Source of the DNA: Arthrobacter sp. NicSoilB4
GTDB lineage: Bacteria > Actinomycetota > Actinomycetes > Actinomycetales > Micrococcaceae
Direction of reading: 5' to 3'
Length of the DNA stretch: 64,000 bases
NCBI RefSeq assembly: GCF_019977335.1
Contig: NZ_AP024653.1
Span: 992,001 to 1,056,000, forward strand
This document shows, piece by piece, positions 36,616 through 46,347 of this stretch. The notes under the pieces were generated by a model that did not search any database, had not been told where the DNA came from, and saw nothing but the letters and a program-made list of their open reading frames with translations. Position 1 is the stretch's first letter; each line of letters begins with the position of its first letter. A program made the position numbers and the translations under genes.

Positions 36616-38011
36616 GAACAACGAGCCGCGACACTCGGCTGAACCGGATCCGGACCGGATTCCCAAAACCCAGGCTCCGAACCCGGAGTCCCAGGATCCC
36701 TTGGAAGACGACGCCGACTTCGTCACCTCGCTGGACACAGCCGGCGGGGCGATGCGGCCATCAGCGGTTCCGGTCTCCGCCCAGAGCGGGGCACTCCCCG
36801 GCGCTGAGGAACCGGATTCGGTGCTGCGCAAGATCTTCACCGGCAACGGCATCGTGACCATCCTGGCCGTCCTCCTCGCCCTGATCCTTGGCGGCCTGCT
36901 CATTGCCGCCACGGACAAGGTGGTAGCGGCCACGTCGAGCTACCTCTTTGCCCGGCCCACCGACTTCCTTTCTGCAGTCTGGTCAGCCGCCACCGGCTCC
37001 TACGTCGCGCTCTTCCAGGGCTCTGTGTTCAACCCGCGGGGGAGCGGCATCGGCGGACAGTTCGCTCCGCTGATGGAAACCCTCACCATCGCCACGCCGC
37101 TGATTACCGCCGGCCTCGGCGTCGCACTGGCATTCCGTGCTGGCCTCTTCAACATCGGTGCCCAGGGCCAGATCATCATGGCCGGCATTCTTGCCGCCTG
37201 GGTGGGCTTCGCTCTGGACCTGCCGGTGGGGCTCCACCTGCTGCTCGTCCTGATCGCCGGCGTCATCGGCGGTGCCATCTGGGGCGGACTCGTTGGTGTG
37301 CTCAAGGCGAAAACCGGCGCCCATGAGGTCATCGTGACCATCATGTTCAACTACATCGCCCTGTATTTCCTGCGCTACCTGCTGGACACGGACTTGTTCC
37401 AGCGGCCGGGGGAGACCACCCCGATTTCCCCGATCCTGGATCCCTCAGCGTTGTACCCGCAGCTCTTCGGCAGCCAGTACCGGCTGCACCTCGGCTTCCT
37501 GCTGGCCATCGCGGCGACCGTATTCGTCTCGTGGCTGCTGAACCGGTCAACGATCGGCTTCGAATTCCGCGCCGTCGGCGCCAACCCCAAGGCGGCACTG
37601 ACCGCCGGCATCAACGTCCCCCGCGCCACCATCCTGGTGATGACCCTGGCCGGCGGCCTGGCCGGGCTGGCCGGCGTCGCGCAGGTGGCGGGCACCGAAA
37701 AGGTACTCACCGACGGAGTCGCGGCAACCTACGGCTTTGATGCCATCACCGTCGCACTGCTCGGACGTTCGACGCCGTGGGGCACGTTCGCCGCCGGCAT
37801 CCTGTTCGGCGCCTTCCGCGCCGGTGCGGTCCAGATGCAGATCCAGACCGGCACGCCGATCGACATCGTGCTGGTGGTCCAGTCGCTCATCGTGCTGTTC
37901 ATCGCGGCGCCGCCGCTGATCCGGGCGATCTTCGGAATGAACCCGCGCAAGAAGAAGGCCGCAACCGCCGGCAAGACCCAGAAGGCAGCAACCACCGGAG
38001 GTGCAGCATGA
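36608..38011 (+). CDS. Nucleoside ABC transporter permease 1
   Basis: Permease (467 aa) of the BPD_transp_2 family with about ten membrane segments. The first 80 residues are hydrophilic and Pro/Ser/Asp-rich, then FTGNGIVTILAVLLALILGGLLI; other helices include LLLVLIAGVIGGAIWGGLVG and ILVMTLAGGLAGLAGVAQV. A conserved segment KTGAHEVIVTIMFNYIALY is typical of nucleoside/BMP permeases (YufP/NupP-like). The ATG has AGGAG 6 nt upstream and overlaps the ATPase stop. It ends 1 nt past the ATG of the second permease (ATGA), so both are translated together. Confidence 0.92.
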   Translation: MSENNEPRHSAEPDPDRIPKTQAPNPESQDPLEDDADFVTSLDTAGGAMRPSAVPVSAQSGALPGAEEPDSVLRKIFTGNGIVTILAVLLALILGGLLIAATDKVVAATSSYLFARPTDFLSAVWSAATGSYVALFQGSVFNPRGSGIGGQFAPLMETLTIATPLITAGLGVALAFRAGLFNIGAQGQIIMAGILAAWVGFALDLPVGLHLLLVLIAGVIGGAIWGGLVGVLKAKTGAHEVIVTIMFNYIALYFLRYLLDTDLFQRPGETTPISPILDPSALYPQLFGSQYRLHLGFLLAIAATVFVSWLLNRSTIGFEFRAVGANPKAALTAGINVPRATILVMTLAGGLAGLAGVAQVAGTEKVLTDGVAATYGFDAITVALLGRSTPWGTFAAGILFGAFRAGAVQMQIQTGTPIDIVLVVQSLIVLFIAAPPLIRAIFGMNPRKKKAATAGKTQKAATTGGAA

Positions 38012-39336
38012 GCACAACAGCAACAGCGCCCGTACCGGGTGGCCCGCAGGGCAAGCCGGAGCAGGCAAAGGAACGCAAGCAGACAGTGTCCGCCAAGCCC
38101 GTCACCTGGAAGCTGCCGGTCACGCTGTCGGTGCTGGCCACCGTCGCCTTCATCTTCTTTGGCCTGATGGGCCCGCAAGGAACCGCTAAGTTCGGGGTCT
38201 CCTCCGGGGGCGACTTCTTCCAGCTGCCGGCGATCGAAGTCCCCGCATTCCTCAGCGGCATAGTGCTCTCCTTGGTCCTGCTGGGCCTCGCGGGCTACGC
38301 CTTGGTCCTGAAGGCGAAAAGGAACCAGCGGCCGCCCCGCTGGTTGCCGGTCGTCTTCACCATCGTTTTCGTGGTTGCCTTCCTGATCTGGGTCGTCGGC
38401 GGCGCGCGGACTCCCAGCATCTCGCTGGCCGGCCTCATCGCCGGGTCCGTGACCCTCGCCGTGCCGATTGTCTTCGGTTCCCTCTCCGGTGTCCTGTGCG
38501 AACGCGCCGGCGTCGTTAACATCGCCATCGAAGGCCAGCTCCTGGGCGGCGCCTTCACCGCCGCAATCGTCGCCAGCATGACCGACAACCCGTACCTCGG
38601 CCTGCTCGCGGCGGCCGTAGCCGGAGCACTCGTGTCGATGGTGCTGGCGGTCTTCAGCATCAAGTACGTGGTCAACCAGATCATCGTCGGTGTGGTGCTC
38701 AACGTGCTGATCTCGGGCCTCACCGGCTTCCTGTTCAGCACCGTGATGCAGGCGAACAAGGAAATGTTCAACTCGCCCGGCCGGCTTCCCATCATCGAGA
38801 TCCCGGTCCTGTCCAGCATCCCGGTCCTCGGCCCCATCCTCTTCAAGCAGTCCGTCGTGGGCTACCTGATGTACGTGGCCGTGATTGTGGTGTGGATCGG
38901 CCTGTTCAAGACCAAGTGGGGCCTCCGGGTCCGCTCCGTCGGCGAACACCCGCAGGCCGCCGACACGCTGGGCATCAAGGTCAACGCGACCCGTTTCTGG
39001 AACGTCACGCTCGGCGGAGCCGTCGCCGGAATCGGCGGATCGTTCTTCACCCTCGTGGCGATTGACAGCTTCACGAAGGAGATTTCGGGTGGCCGCGGCT
39101 TCATCGCCCTCGCCGCGATGATCCTGGGCCGCTGGAACCCGATCGGGGCGTTCTTCGCCGCACTGCTGTTCGGCTTCGCCGACAACCTGCAGAGCATTGT
39201 GACGATCATCGGCACCCCCGTGCCGAGCCAGTTCATGGCCATGCTGCCGTACCTCGTGACCGTGTTCGCCGTCGCCGGACTCGTTGGCCGCTCCCGGCCA
39301 CCGGCCGCCAGCGGCATACCGTACGTCAAGGGTTGA
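38008..39336 (+). CDS. Nucleoside ABC transporter permease 2
   Basis: Second permease (442 aa) of the importer, YufQ/NupQ-like. The first 30 residues are soluble; about ten hydrophobic segments follow, including LPVTLSVLATVAFIFFGLMG and IIVGVVLNVLISGLTGFLF. The signature segment SLSGVLCERAGVVNIAIEGQ is characteristic of these permeases, and GGRGFIALAAMILGRWNPIG lies near the end (written here in parts). Start ATG 38008 has GGAGG 6 nt upstream. The gene is followed 2 nt later by cdd, linking import to catabolism. Confidence 0.93.
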   Translation: MSTTATAPVPGGPQGKPEQAKERKQTVSAKPVTWKLPVTLSVLATVAFIFFGLMGPQGTAKFGVSSGGDFFQLPAIEVPAFLSGIVLSLVLLGLAGYALVLKAKRNQRPPRWLPVVFTIVFVVAFLIWVVGGARTPSISLAGLIAGSVTLAVPIVFGSLSGVLCERAGVVNIAIEGQLLGGAFTAAIVASMTDNPYLGLLAAAVAGALVSMVLAVFSIKYVVNQIIVGVVLNVLISGLTGFLFSTVMQANKEMFNSPGRLPIIEIPVLSSIPVLGPILFKQSVVGYLMYVAVIVVWIGLFKTKWGLRVRSVGEHPQAADTLGIKVNATRFWNVTLGGAVAGIGGSFFTLVAIDSFTKEISGGRGFIALAAMILGRWNPIGAFFAALLFGFADNLQSIVTIIGTPVPSQFMAMLPYLVTVFAVAGLVGRSRPPAASGIPYVKG

Positions 39337-39338
39337 CC

Positions 39339-39743
39339 ATGGACAGCGCCGACGTCGACTGGGCGGCCCTCGAGGCCGCCGCGGTCGCCGCCATGGAAAA
39401 CGCCTATGCGCCGTATTCGAAGTTCGCGGTGGGGGCAGCTGCCCTCACCGCGGACGGCCGGATCGTCAGCGGCTGCAATGTCGAAAACGCCAGCTACGGG
39501 CTGACCTTGTGCGCCGAGTGCGCCCTCGTGGGCAATCTGCACATGACCGGAGGCGGCCTGCTCCGCGCCTTCTACTGCGTGGATGCCGGCGGCAACGTCC
39601 TTATGCCCTGCGGACGCTGCCGGCAGCTGCTCTACGAATTCAGGGCTCCCGACATGGAGCTCATGACCACCCAGGGAATCAAGACCATGGACCAGGTCCT
39701 TCCCGATGCCTTTGGCCCCCAACACCTGGAGGAACCCCGGTGA
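39339..39743 (+). CDS. cdd: Cytidine deaminase
   Basis: Cdd (134 aa) deaminates cytidine and deoxycytidine to uridine and deoxyuridine; small homotetrameric type. The active-site zinc ligands are Cys in LTLCAECALVG (CAE in place of HAE of the larger type) and the two Cys of MPCGRCRQLL, with the catalytic Glu of CAE. NVENASYG and YAPYSKFAVGAA are family segments. The ATG at 39339 starts right after the permease stop and the deoA start overlaps its stop (GTGA). It should act on nucleosides brought in by the upstream transporter. Confidence 0.96.
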   Translation: MDSADVDWAALEAAAVAAMENAYAPYSKFAVGAAALTADGRIVSGCNVENASYGLTLCAECALVGNLHMTGGGLLRAFYCVDAGGNVLMPCGRCRQLLYEFRAPDMELMTTQGIKTMDQVLPDAFGPQHLEEPR

Positions 39744-41074
39744 CACCAACTCCCAACATGCCTGCCGATAACGCGAACGCGTTTGACGCCGTCGACATCA
39801 TCCGCATCAAGCGCGACAAGGGTGTGCTCAGCCCCGCCCAGATCGACTGGACCATCGACGCGTACACGCGCGGTGCCATCGCCGACGAGCAGATGGCGGC
39901 CCTGAACATGGCCATCCTGCTCAACGGCATGGACCGGGCCGAGATTTCGCGCTGGACCGCGGCGATGATCGCTTCCGGCGAACGGATGGACTTCTCCAGC
40001 CTGCGCCGCGCGGACGGCAGCGTGAAGCCCACCTCCGACAAGCACTCCACCGGCGGAGTCGGGGACAAGATCACCCTGCCGCTCGCACCGCTGGTGGCGG
40101 TCTTCGGCGTCGCCGTGCCGCAGCTCTCCGGCCGCGGGCTCGGCCACACCGGCGGCACCCTGGACAAGCTCGAATCCATCCCGGGCTGGCGCGCGGACAT
40201 GAGCAACGAGGAAATGCTGGCCCAGCTCCAGGACGTCGGCGCGGTCATCTGCGCCGCGGGCGCCGGACTGGCCCCGGCCGACAAGAAGCTCTACGCCCTG
40301 CGGGACGTCACCGGCACCGTCGAGGCGATCCCGCTGATCGCTTCCTCGATCATGAGCAAAAAGATCGCCGAAGGCACCGGCTCGCTGGTGCTCGACGTCA
40401 AGGTCGGCAGCGGCGCCTTTATGAAGGACGAGGCGCGCGCCCGCGAACTCGCCGAGACCATGGTGGCCCTGGGCAAGGACGCCGGCGTCAACACCGTCGC
40501 GCTCCTGACCAACATGAACACGCCACTGGGCCTCACCGCCGGCAACGCGATTGAGGTCGAGGAATCGGTCGAGGTGCTTGCCGGCGGGGGCCCGGAAGAC
40601 GTCGTCGAACTGACCGTCCGGCTCGCGGAGGAGATGCTGGCCTGCGCCGGCGTCCGCGACGCCGACCCCCGCGCCGCGCTCCGGGACGGCCGGGCTATGG
40701 ACGTCTGGAACCGGATGATCGAGGCGCAGGGCGGCGACCCGCGTGCCAAGCTTCCGGTCGCCCGGGAGTCCGAGGTCATCTACGCACCGGCCGACGGCGT
40801 GCTCGTGGAACTCGACGCTCTGGCCGTCGGCGTCGCAGCCTGGCGCCTCGGCGCAGGACGCGCCCGCAAGGAGGACCAGGTCCAGGCCGGCGCCGGCGTG
40901 CGTATGCACGCGAAACCGGGCGCCATGGTCAAGGCCGGCGAGCCGCTGATGACGCTCCTGACGGACACCCCGGAGAAGTTCGAGCGGGCCAAGGAAGCCC
41001 TCGAACACGCCGTCGTGGTTGCCCCGGAAGGCTCCCGCCCGGCGCAGAAGCTGATCATCGACCGCATCGCCTAG
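39740..41074 (+). CDS. deoA: Thymidine phosphorylase (pyrimidine-nucleoside phosphorylase)
   Basis: DeoA (444 aa) splits thymidine or deoxyuridine with phosphate to base plus deoxyribose-1-phosphate. The family signature region KHSTGGVGDKITLPLAPLVA and the phosphate/active-site segments SGRGLGHTGGTLDKLE, KKLYALRDVTGTVE and IMSKKIAEGTGSLVLDVK (in parts) are present. The C-terminal PYNP domain ends QAGAGVRMHAKPGAMVKAGEP. The start is a GTG overlapping the cdd stop (GTGA), with GGAGG 7 nt upstream. An intergenic palindrome follows. Confidence 0.95.
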   Translation: MTPTPNMPADNANAFDAVDIIRIKRDKGVLSPAQIDWTIDAYTRGAIADEQMAALNMAILLNGMDRAEISRWTAAMIASGERMDFSSLRRADGSVKPTSDKHSTGGVGDKITLPLAPLVAVFGVAVPQLSGRGLGHTGGTLDKLESIPGWRADMSNEEMLAQLQDVGAVICAAGAGLAPADKKLYALRDVTGTVEAIPLIASSIMSKKIAEGTGSLVLDVKVGSGAFMKDEARARELAETMVALGKDAGVNTVALLTNMNTPLGLTAGNAIEVEESVEVLAGGGPEDVVELTVRLAEEMLACAGVRDADPRAALRDGRAMDVWNRMIEAQGGDPRAKLPVARESEVIYAPADGVLVELDALAVGVAAWRLGAGRARKEDQVQAGAGVRMHAKPGAMVKAGEPLMTLLTDTPEKFERAKEALEHAVVVAPEGSRPAQKLIIDRIA

Positions 41075-41086
41075 CACCGCCGGACA

Positions 41087-41151
41087 CCGTTGCCCTGTCA
41101 CCTGTGGTCCCCAAACCCCAAATTTGGCCGCCACAAGTGATAGGGCAACGG
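41087..41151. repeat. Intergenic palindromic element with nested palindrome
   Basis: The 21-nt arm at 41087-41107 pairs with 41131-41151 at 19 of 21 positions (CCGTTGCCCTnTCACnTGTGG); one of the two differences is a G-U wobble in RNA. The 23-nt loop contains the palindrome CCAAATTTGG (41118-41127). It lies just after the deoA stop and may end its transcript, but its size and symmetry suggest a repeated element of the chromosome. Confidence 0.7.
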
Positions 41152-41212
41152 GCGTGCCGGCCCCGCAGTACACTGGCACGACAGCCGTCCGCCCGTTGTT
41201 TGTAAGGAAACT

Positions 41213-41848
41213 GTGCAGGCAATCAACGACTTCATCCTGGCCGCCGCGGGGCAACCCTGGGTGCTCGTCCTCGTGTTCGCGTGCTGTGTGATTGACGGCT
41301 TCTTCCCGCCCATTCCAAGCGAATCCGTCGTCGTGGGACTCGCCGCAGTGGCAGCCACCGCCGATGTCCCCAACCCGGCGTTCCTGGCCGCGACAGCCGC
41401 CGCCGGCGCCTTTCTTGGCGACAACATCGCCTACCTGATCGGCCGCCGCACGGGGACGCAGCGCTGGGCCTGGATGCGCGGCCCCCGTATGCAGAGGGCA
41501 TTCCGGTGGGCCGGCACGGAGCTGCGCAAACGCCCAGCCTCCCTGATCCTCGTGGCACGCTTCGTGCCGATCGGCCGCGTCGCCGTCAACCTGACGGCCG
41601 GCGCCACCCACTTCCCCCGGTCACGCTTCGTCGGGCTCACGGTGCTCTCCGCGGTGCTCTGGGCCTCGTATTCCGTCGCCATCGGCCTGTTCTTCGGCCA
41701 GTGGTTTGAAGAAAACCACTTGCTTGGGGTCATCGTCGCCGTGATCTGTGCGATCGGCCTGGGGATCCTGGTGGACCTGGTCATCAGCAGGCTGCGAGGG
41801 ACGCTTCCCGAAGACGCTGAGCAGCCGGTCCCTCCGGCGGAGCCCTAA
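41213..41848 (+). CDS. DedA family membrane protein 1
   Basis: A 211-aa DedA-family (VTT/SNARE-associated) membrane protein, a likely flippase or lipid-carrier transporter with a proton-coupled role. It has the family segments FFPPIPSESVVVGLAAVAA, FLGDNIAYLIGRRTG and RFVPIGRVAVNLTAG with the conserved re-entrant Glu and Arg. The start is the GTG at 41213 with AAGGAAA upstream. It lies 139 nt after deoA, separated by a palindrome, and 112 nt before a second DedA gene. A link to the nucleoside genes around it is not evident from sequence. Confidence 0.9.
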   Translation: MQAINDFILAAAGQPWVLVLVFACCVIDGFFPPIPSESVVVGLAAVAATADVPNPAFLAATAAAGAFLGDNIAYLIGRRTGTQRWAWMRGPRMQRAFRWAGTELRKRPASLILVARFVPIGRVAVNLTAGATHFPRSRFVGLTVLSAVLWASYSVAIGLFFGQWFEENHLLGVIVAVICAIGLGILVDLVISRLRGTLPEDAEQPVPPAEP

Positions 41849-41960
41849 AGGCGCTAAGCCCAAAACTGTGAAGATTTGTCCCGGCCGAAACGTAGCGCAT
41901 CCTTGCCGGCCATGGGACACTGAAGAGCGCTTTTCGTCACTTCCTAGGAGCAACGCCCGC

Positions 41961-42737
41961 GTGGAATTTATCAATGAGGCTATTCTCCATGCCGCGGGAC
42001 AGTGGTGGATTTATCCGATTCTTACGATCTTCTGCTTCATCGACGGTTTCGTTCCGATTCTGCCTAGTGAAACCCTGATCGTCGCCTTGGGTGCCCTCTC
42101 TGTCACGTCCGGCCAGCCGAACATGTGGTGGGTTATGGCCGCGGCCGCCCTCGGGGCTATTGCCGGGGACAACATGGCCTATCTGCTCGGCCGGCACGTC
42201 GGCGTCGAACGCTTCCGGTGGATGCGCAAACCCAAGGTCCAGCGCGCCCTGGCCTGGGCGCGATATGAACTCGACAAGCGTGGCGCCATGTTGATCTTCA
42301 CCGCCCGCTACATCCCGGTGGGACGCGTGGCCGTCAACTGGATCGCCGGCACCACGGCCTACCCCCGCCGCCGCTTCGTCATCCTCGACATCTTTGCCTC
42401 CGTCACGTGGGTGGCCTACTCCGCGGGCGTCGGCATCATCGCGGGCAACTGGGTGCACGAACACCCGCTGCTCGGGGTCGGGATCGCCATCGCCTTCGCC
42501 ATCGTGCTGGGCATCGTGATCGACCACCTGCTGACCTGGCTGCACCGCTGGCGCGACACCCGGGGTGCCGCCGCCGCGGCCAGCCGGGCCGCCGGCCTCG
42601 CAGCCGAGGCCAAGGCCGCGCACGCCAAGGCGGCGCAGGACAACGCAGGGCACGGCAAGGCCGGGCAAGGCAACGCAGTTCACACCGCGCCCGCTGCGGC
42701 CGCGCCGTTGGCGGCGCCGGCCGACGTCGAGGCCTGA
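41961..42737 (+). CDS. DedA family membrane protein 2 with an Ala-rich tail
   Basis: A second DedA protein (258 aa), distinct from its neighbour. Segments FIDGFVPILPSETLIVALGAL, GAIAGDNMAYLLGRHVG and ARYIPVGRVAVNWIAG (each in part) carry the conserved acidic and Arg residues. The C-terminal 60 residues form an Ala/Lys/His-rich tail (AAAAASRAAGLAAEAKAAHA) typical of low-complexity ends. The GTG at 41961 is preceded by AGGAG about 10 nt upstream; a longer open frame exists before it without support. Two DedA genes in tandem suggest duplication and specialised lipid roles. Confidence 0.88.
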   Translation: MEFINEAILHAAGQWWIYPILTIFCFIDGFVPILPSETLIVALGALSVTSGQPNMWWVMAAAALGAIAGDNMAYLLGRHVGVERFRWMRKPKVQRALAWARYELDKRGAMLIFTARYIPVGRVAVNWIAGTTAYPRRRFVILDIFASVTWVAYSAGVGIIAGNWVHEHPLLGVGIAIAFAIVLGIVIDHLLTWLHRWRDTRGAAAAASRAAGLAAEAKAAHAKAAQDNAGHGKAGQGNAVHTAPAAAAPLAAPADVEA

Positions 42738-42795
42738 GTCCGCCGGGTCGCCGCGCGCACAGGCCCACCGGCTGGTGTTGCCCGGCCTCCGACCC

Positions 42796-42801
42796 TATGG
42801 T
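42796..42801 (+). promoter_or_regulatory. -10 box for a leaderless adenosine deaminase transcript
   Basis: TATGGT is followed by six bases and the GTG at 42808. No ribosome-binding site precedes the GTG. Confidence 0.45.
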
Positions 42802-42807
42802 TGGAAC

Positions 42808-43959
42808 GTGACTGAGATAATTCTTGACGCTGCCCCTGACCTCGAATTCGACCTGAAGGGCCTCCCCAAGGTTTCCCTTCACGACCACCTGGACGGCGGA
42901 CTCCGTCCGGCCACCATCATTGAACTTGCCGAAGCCGTCGGACACACGCTGCCCTCCACCGACCCCGTCGCCCTGGGGGAGTGGTTCCGCGAATCCGCCA
43001 ACTCCGGCTCGCTGGTCCGCTACCTCGAGACCTTCGACCACACCGTTGCCGTGATGCAGACGAAGGACGGCCTCTTCCGCGTCGCCAAGGAATTCGTCGA
43101 GGACCTCGCCGACGACGGGGTGGTCTACGGTGAAGTGCGCTGGGCCCCCGAGCAGCACCTGGCCAAGGGCCTGAGCCTGGACGAGGTCGTCGAGGCTGTC
43201 CAGGCGGGCCTCGACGCCGGTGTCGACGCCGTCGCCGAGACCGGCCGCGATATCCAGGTGGGCCAGCTGATCACCGCCATGCGCCACGCCGACCGAGGCC
43301 AGGAAATCGCCGAGCTCGCCGTCCGGCACCGCAACAACGGCGCCGTGGGCTTCGACATTGCCGGCGCCGAGGACGGCTTCCTGCCGTCCCGCTTCAAGGA
43401 CGCCTTCACGTACCTGGCCCAGCACAACTTCCCGGCCACGGTCCACGCCGGTGAAGCTGCCGGACTCGAGAGCATCCAGTCCGCCCTGGTCGACGGACGC
43501 GCCCTGCGCCTGGGCCACGGCGTCCGCATCGCCGAGGACGTCACCGTGGAATTCGAAGCGGATGAGGACGCCGACAGCAGCGAGCTCGACGACAACATCG
43601 GTATGGTCACCCTCGGTGAGCTCGCCAGCTGGGTCCGCGACCGCGGCATCGCACTGGAGATCTGCCCCTCCTCCAACCTGCAGACCGGCGCCATCGCCGG
43701 CTTCGGCGAGGGAATCGAAAGCCACCCGCTGGACATGCTCTACCAGCTCGGCTTCAACGTCACGATCAACACGGACAACCGGCTCATGAGCGGCGTGACC
43801 CTCACGGACGAGTTCGAACTGCTGGTCGAGACGTTCGACTACGACCTCGACGACCTGCTGGAGCTGACGCTGAACGCCGCCGAGGCCGCCTTCCTTCCGC
43901 TCGAAGAGAAGGAAGCCCTCGTCGAATACATCAACGAGGCCTACGCCGACCTTGGCTAA
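42808..43959 (+). CDS. add: Adenosine deaminase
   Basis: Add (383 aa), zinc enzyme converting adenosine and deoxyadenosine to inosine and deoxyinosine. The zinc/active-site motifs are visible: VSLHDHLDGGLRPATI (HxH), HAGEAAGLES (Glu/His), ALRLGHGVRIAED, CPSSNLQTGA and INTDNRLMSG (Asp). The start is a GTG at 42808 with TATGGT 6 nt upstream. The enzyme fits the purine branch of the nucleoside salvage set. The mazG gene starts within its last codons, so both share a transcript. Confidence 0.95.
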   Translation: MTEIILDAAPDLEFDLKGLPKVSLHDHLDGGLRPATIIELAEAVGHTLPSTDPVALGEWFRESANSGSLVRYLETFDHTVAVMQTKDGLFRVAKEFVEDLADDGVVYGEVRWAPEQHLAKGLSLDEVVEAVQAGLDAGVDAVAETGRDIQVGQLITAMRHADRGQEIAELAVRHRNNGAVGFDIAGAEDGFLPSRFKDAFTYLAQHNFPATVHAGEAAGLESIQSALVDGRALRLGHGVRIAEDVTVEFEADEDADSSELDDNIGMVTLGELASWVRDRGIALEICPSSNLQTGAIAGFGEGIESHPLDMLYQLGFNVTINTDNRLMSGVTLTDEFELLVETFDYDLDDLLELTLNAAEAAFLPLEEKEALVEYINEAYADLG

Positions 43960-44665
43960 CGAGGACTCCAACGCGGTGGGCGCGCTGGTCGGCTGCATAG
44001 CCGAGCTGCGCGCCCACTGCCCCTGGATGGGCGCCCTCACCCATGAATCCCTCGTGGAGTACCTCCTCGAGGAAGCCTTTGAGGTGGCGGAAACCATCGA
44101 GACGGACGGCGGCGACGCCGAGCTGAAGGCTGAACTGGGCGACGTCCTGCTCCAGGTGGTCCTGCACGCCCGGCTCGCCCAGGAGCGCGGCTCCTTCGAC
44201 CTTGACGACGTCGCCCGCGGCCTCACCGCCAAAATGATCCGGCGCAACCCGCATGTGTTTCGTCCGGACGGCTCACTGCAGGACTCCTTCCCGGCGACGG
44301 TGGAGGAAATCGTCCAGACGTGGGACGCCGTCAAGCGCTCGGAGCAGCTGTTGCACTCCGGGTCCGCGCACTCCAGCGCCGGAACCTCCCGGCAGGGAGC
44401 CCTCGACGGCGTTCCCGATGCCCTTCCCGCGTTGGCCCGGGCGCAGAAACTCCTGGACCGCGCCGAACGCGCCGGCTTCTTCGTCACGCTGTCCGCGGGG
44501 ACGGCTGAGGTACCGGCGTCGGAAGACGATCTGGGGGACCTGCTTTTCGCCATCGCGGCAGCCGCCCGTGCCCGGGGGCTCGACGCCGAACGCGCCCTCC
44601 GGGGTGCCAACCGCCGCTTCCAGGCGGGCCGGCCAGCGGCACCGCCGCAGGAACCGTCCCCGTGA
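43952..44665 (+). CDS. mazG: MazG family nucleotide pyrophosphohydrolase
   Basis: Nucleoside triphosphate pyrophosphohydrolase (237 aa), which hydrolyses noncanonical or excess NTPs to NMP and PPi. A single MazG domain carries the metal-binding pattern: EEAFEVAETIE (EExxE) and, after a short loop, ELGDVLLQVVLHARL with the final acidic residues. The motif CPWMGALTHE near the start is the family's N-terminal signature with Met in place of the usual Asp/Thr. The TTG at 43952 overlaps the add stop by 8 nt; a GTG 8 codons later is possible. The C-terminal 100 residues hold a second, weaker MazG-like region. Confidence 0.92.
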   Translation: MANEDSNAVGALVGCIAELRAHCPWMGALTHESLVEYLLEEAFEVAETIETDGGDAELKAELGDVLLQVVLHARLAQERGSFDLDDVARGLTAKMIRRNPHVFRPDGSLQDSFPATVEEIVQTWDAVKRSEQLLHSGSAHSSAGTSRQGALDGVPDALPALARAQKLLDRAERAGFFVTLSAGTAEVPASEDDLGDLLFAIAAAARARGLDAERALRGANRRFQAGRPAAPPQEPSP

Positions 44666-44726
44666 TCCGCCAAAATGACGTCCGGGTTGTGGATAGGTTT
44701 CTGTAACTTATCCCACTCTCGACTAG

Positions 44727-46103
<1,377 letters not shown>

Positions 46104-46118
46104 TAACCGCACGAACAG

Positions 46119-46165
46119 GGAACCGGTGGCTATGGTTGAAAGACCATGGCCACCGGTTCCTTTTT
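46119..46165 (+). terminator. Rho-independent terminator of eno
   Basis: GGAACCGGTGGC (46119-46130) pairs perfectly with GCCACCGGTTCC (46149-46160), with TATGG/CCATG pairing further inside, followed directly by TTTTT (46161-46165). It is the clearest U-tailed terminator in the window. Confidence 0.9.
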
Positions 46166-46270
46166 GGCACGGCTATTGCTGACACGGACCTTTTCGGCAC
46201 GTCCTTGTGGCGCGTGCCGGTGCCGCACAGCCGGAACCGTGCCGATGCCGGCCCGGGCCACGGCGACCAG

Positions 46271-46300
46271 CACTGAGCAGCACTGAGCAGCACTGAACCA
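46271..46300 (+). repeat. Three tandem 10-nt repeats
   Basis: CACTGAGCAG occurs twice (46271-46280, 46281-46290) and is followed by a third partial copy, CACTGAACCA. It lies in the 182-nt gap between the eno terminator and the divIC-like gene. No function is evident. Confidence 0.6.
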
Positions 46301-46347
46301 GCAAGCCGCGAGCCGGCCCGGTGGGAACCGGGCATTACAGGAGTGAC

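Noticed and set aside
39632..41611. 659-aa minus-strand frame opposite deoA
   Set aside because: Shadow of deoA on the complementary strand, a common artefact at this GC content.
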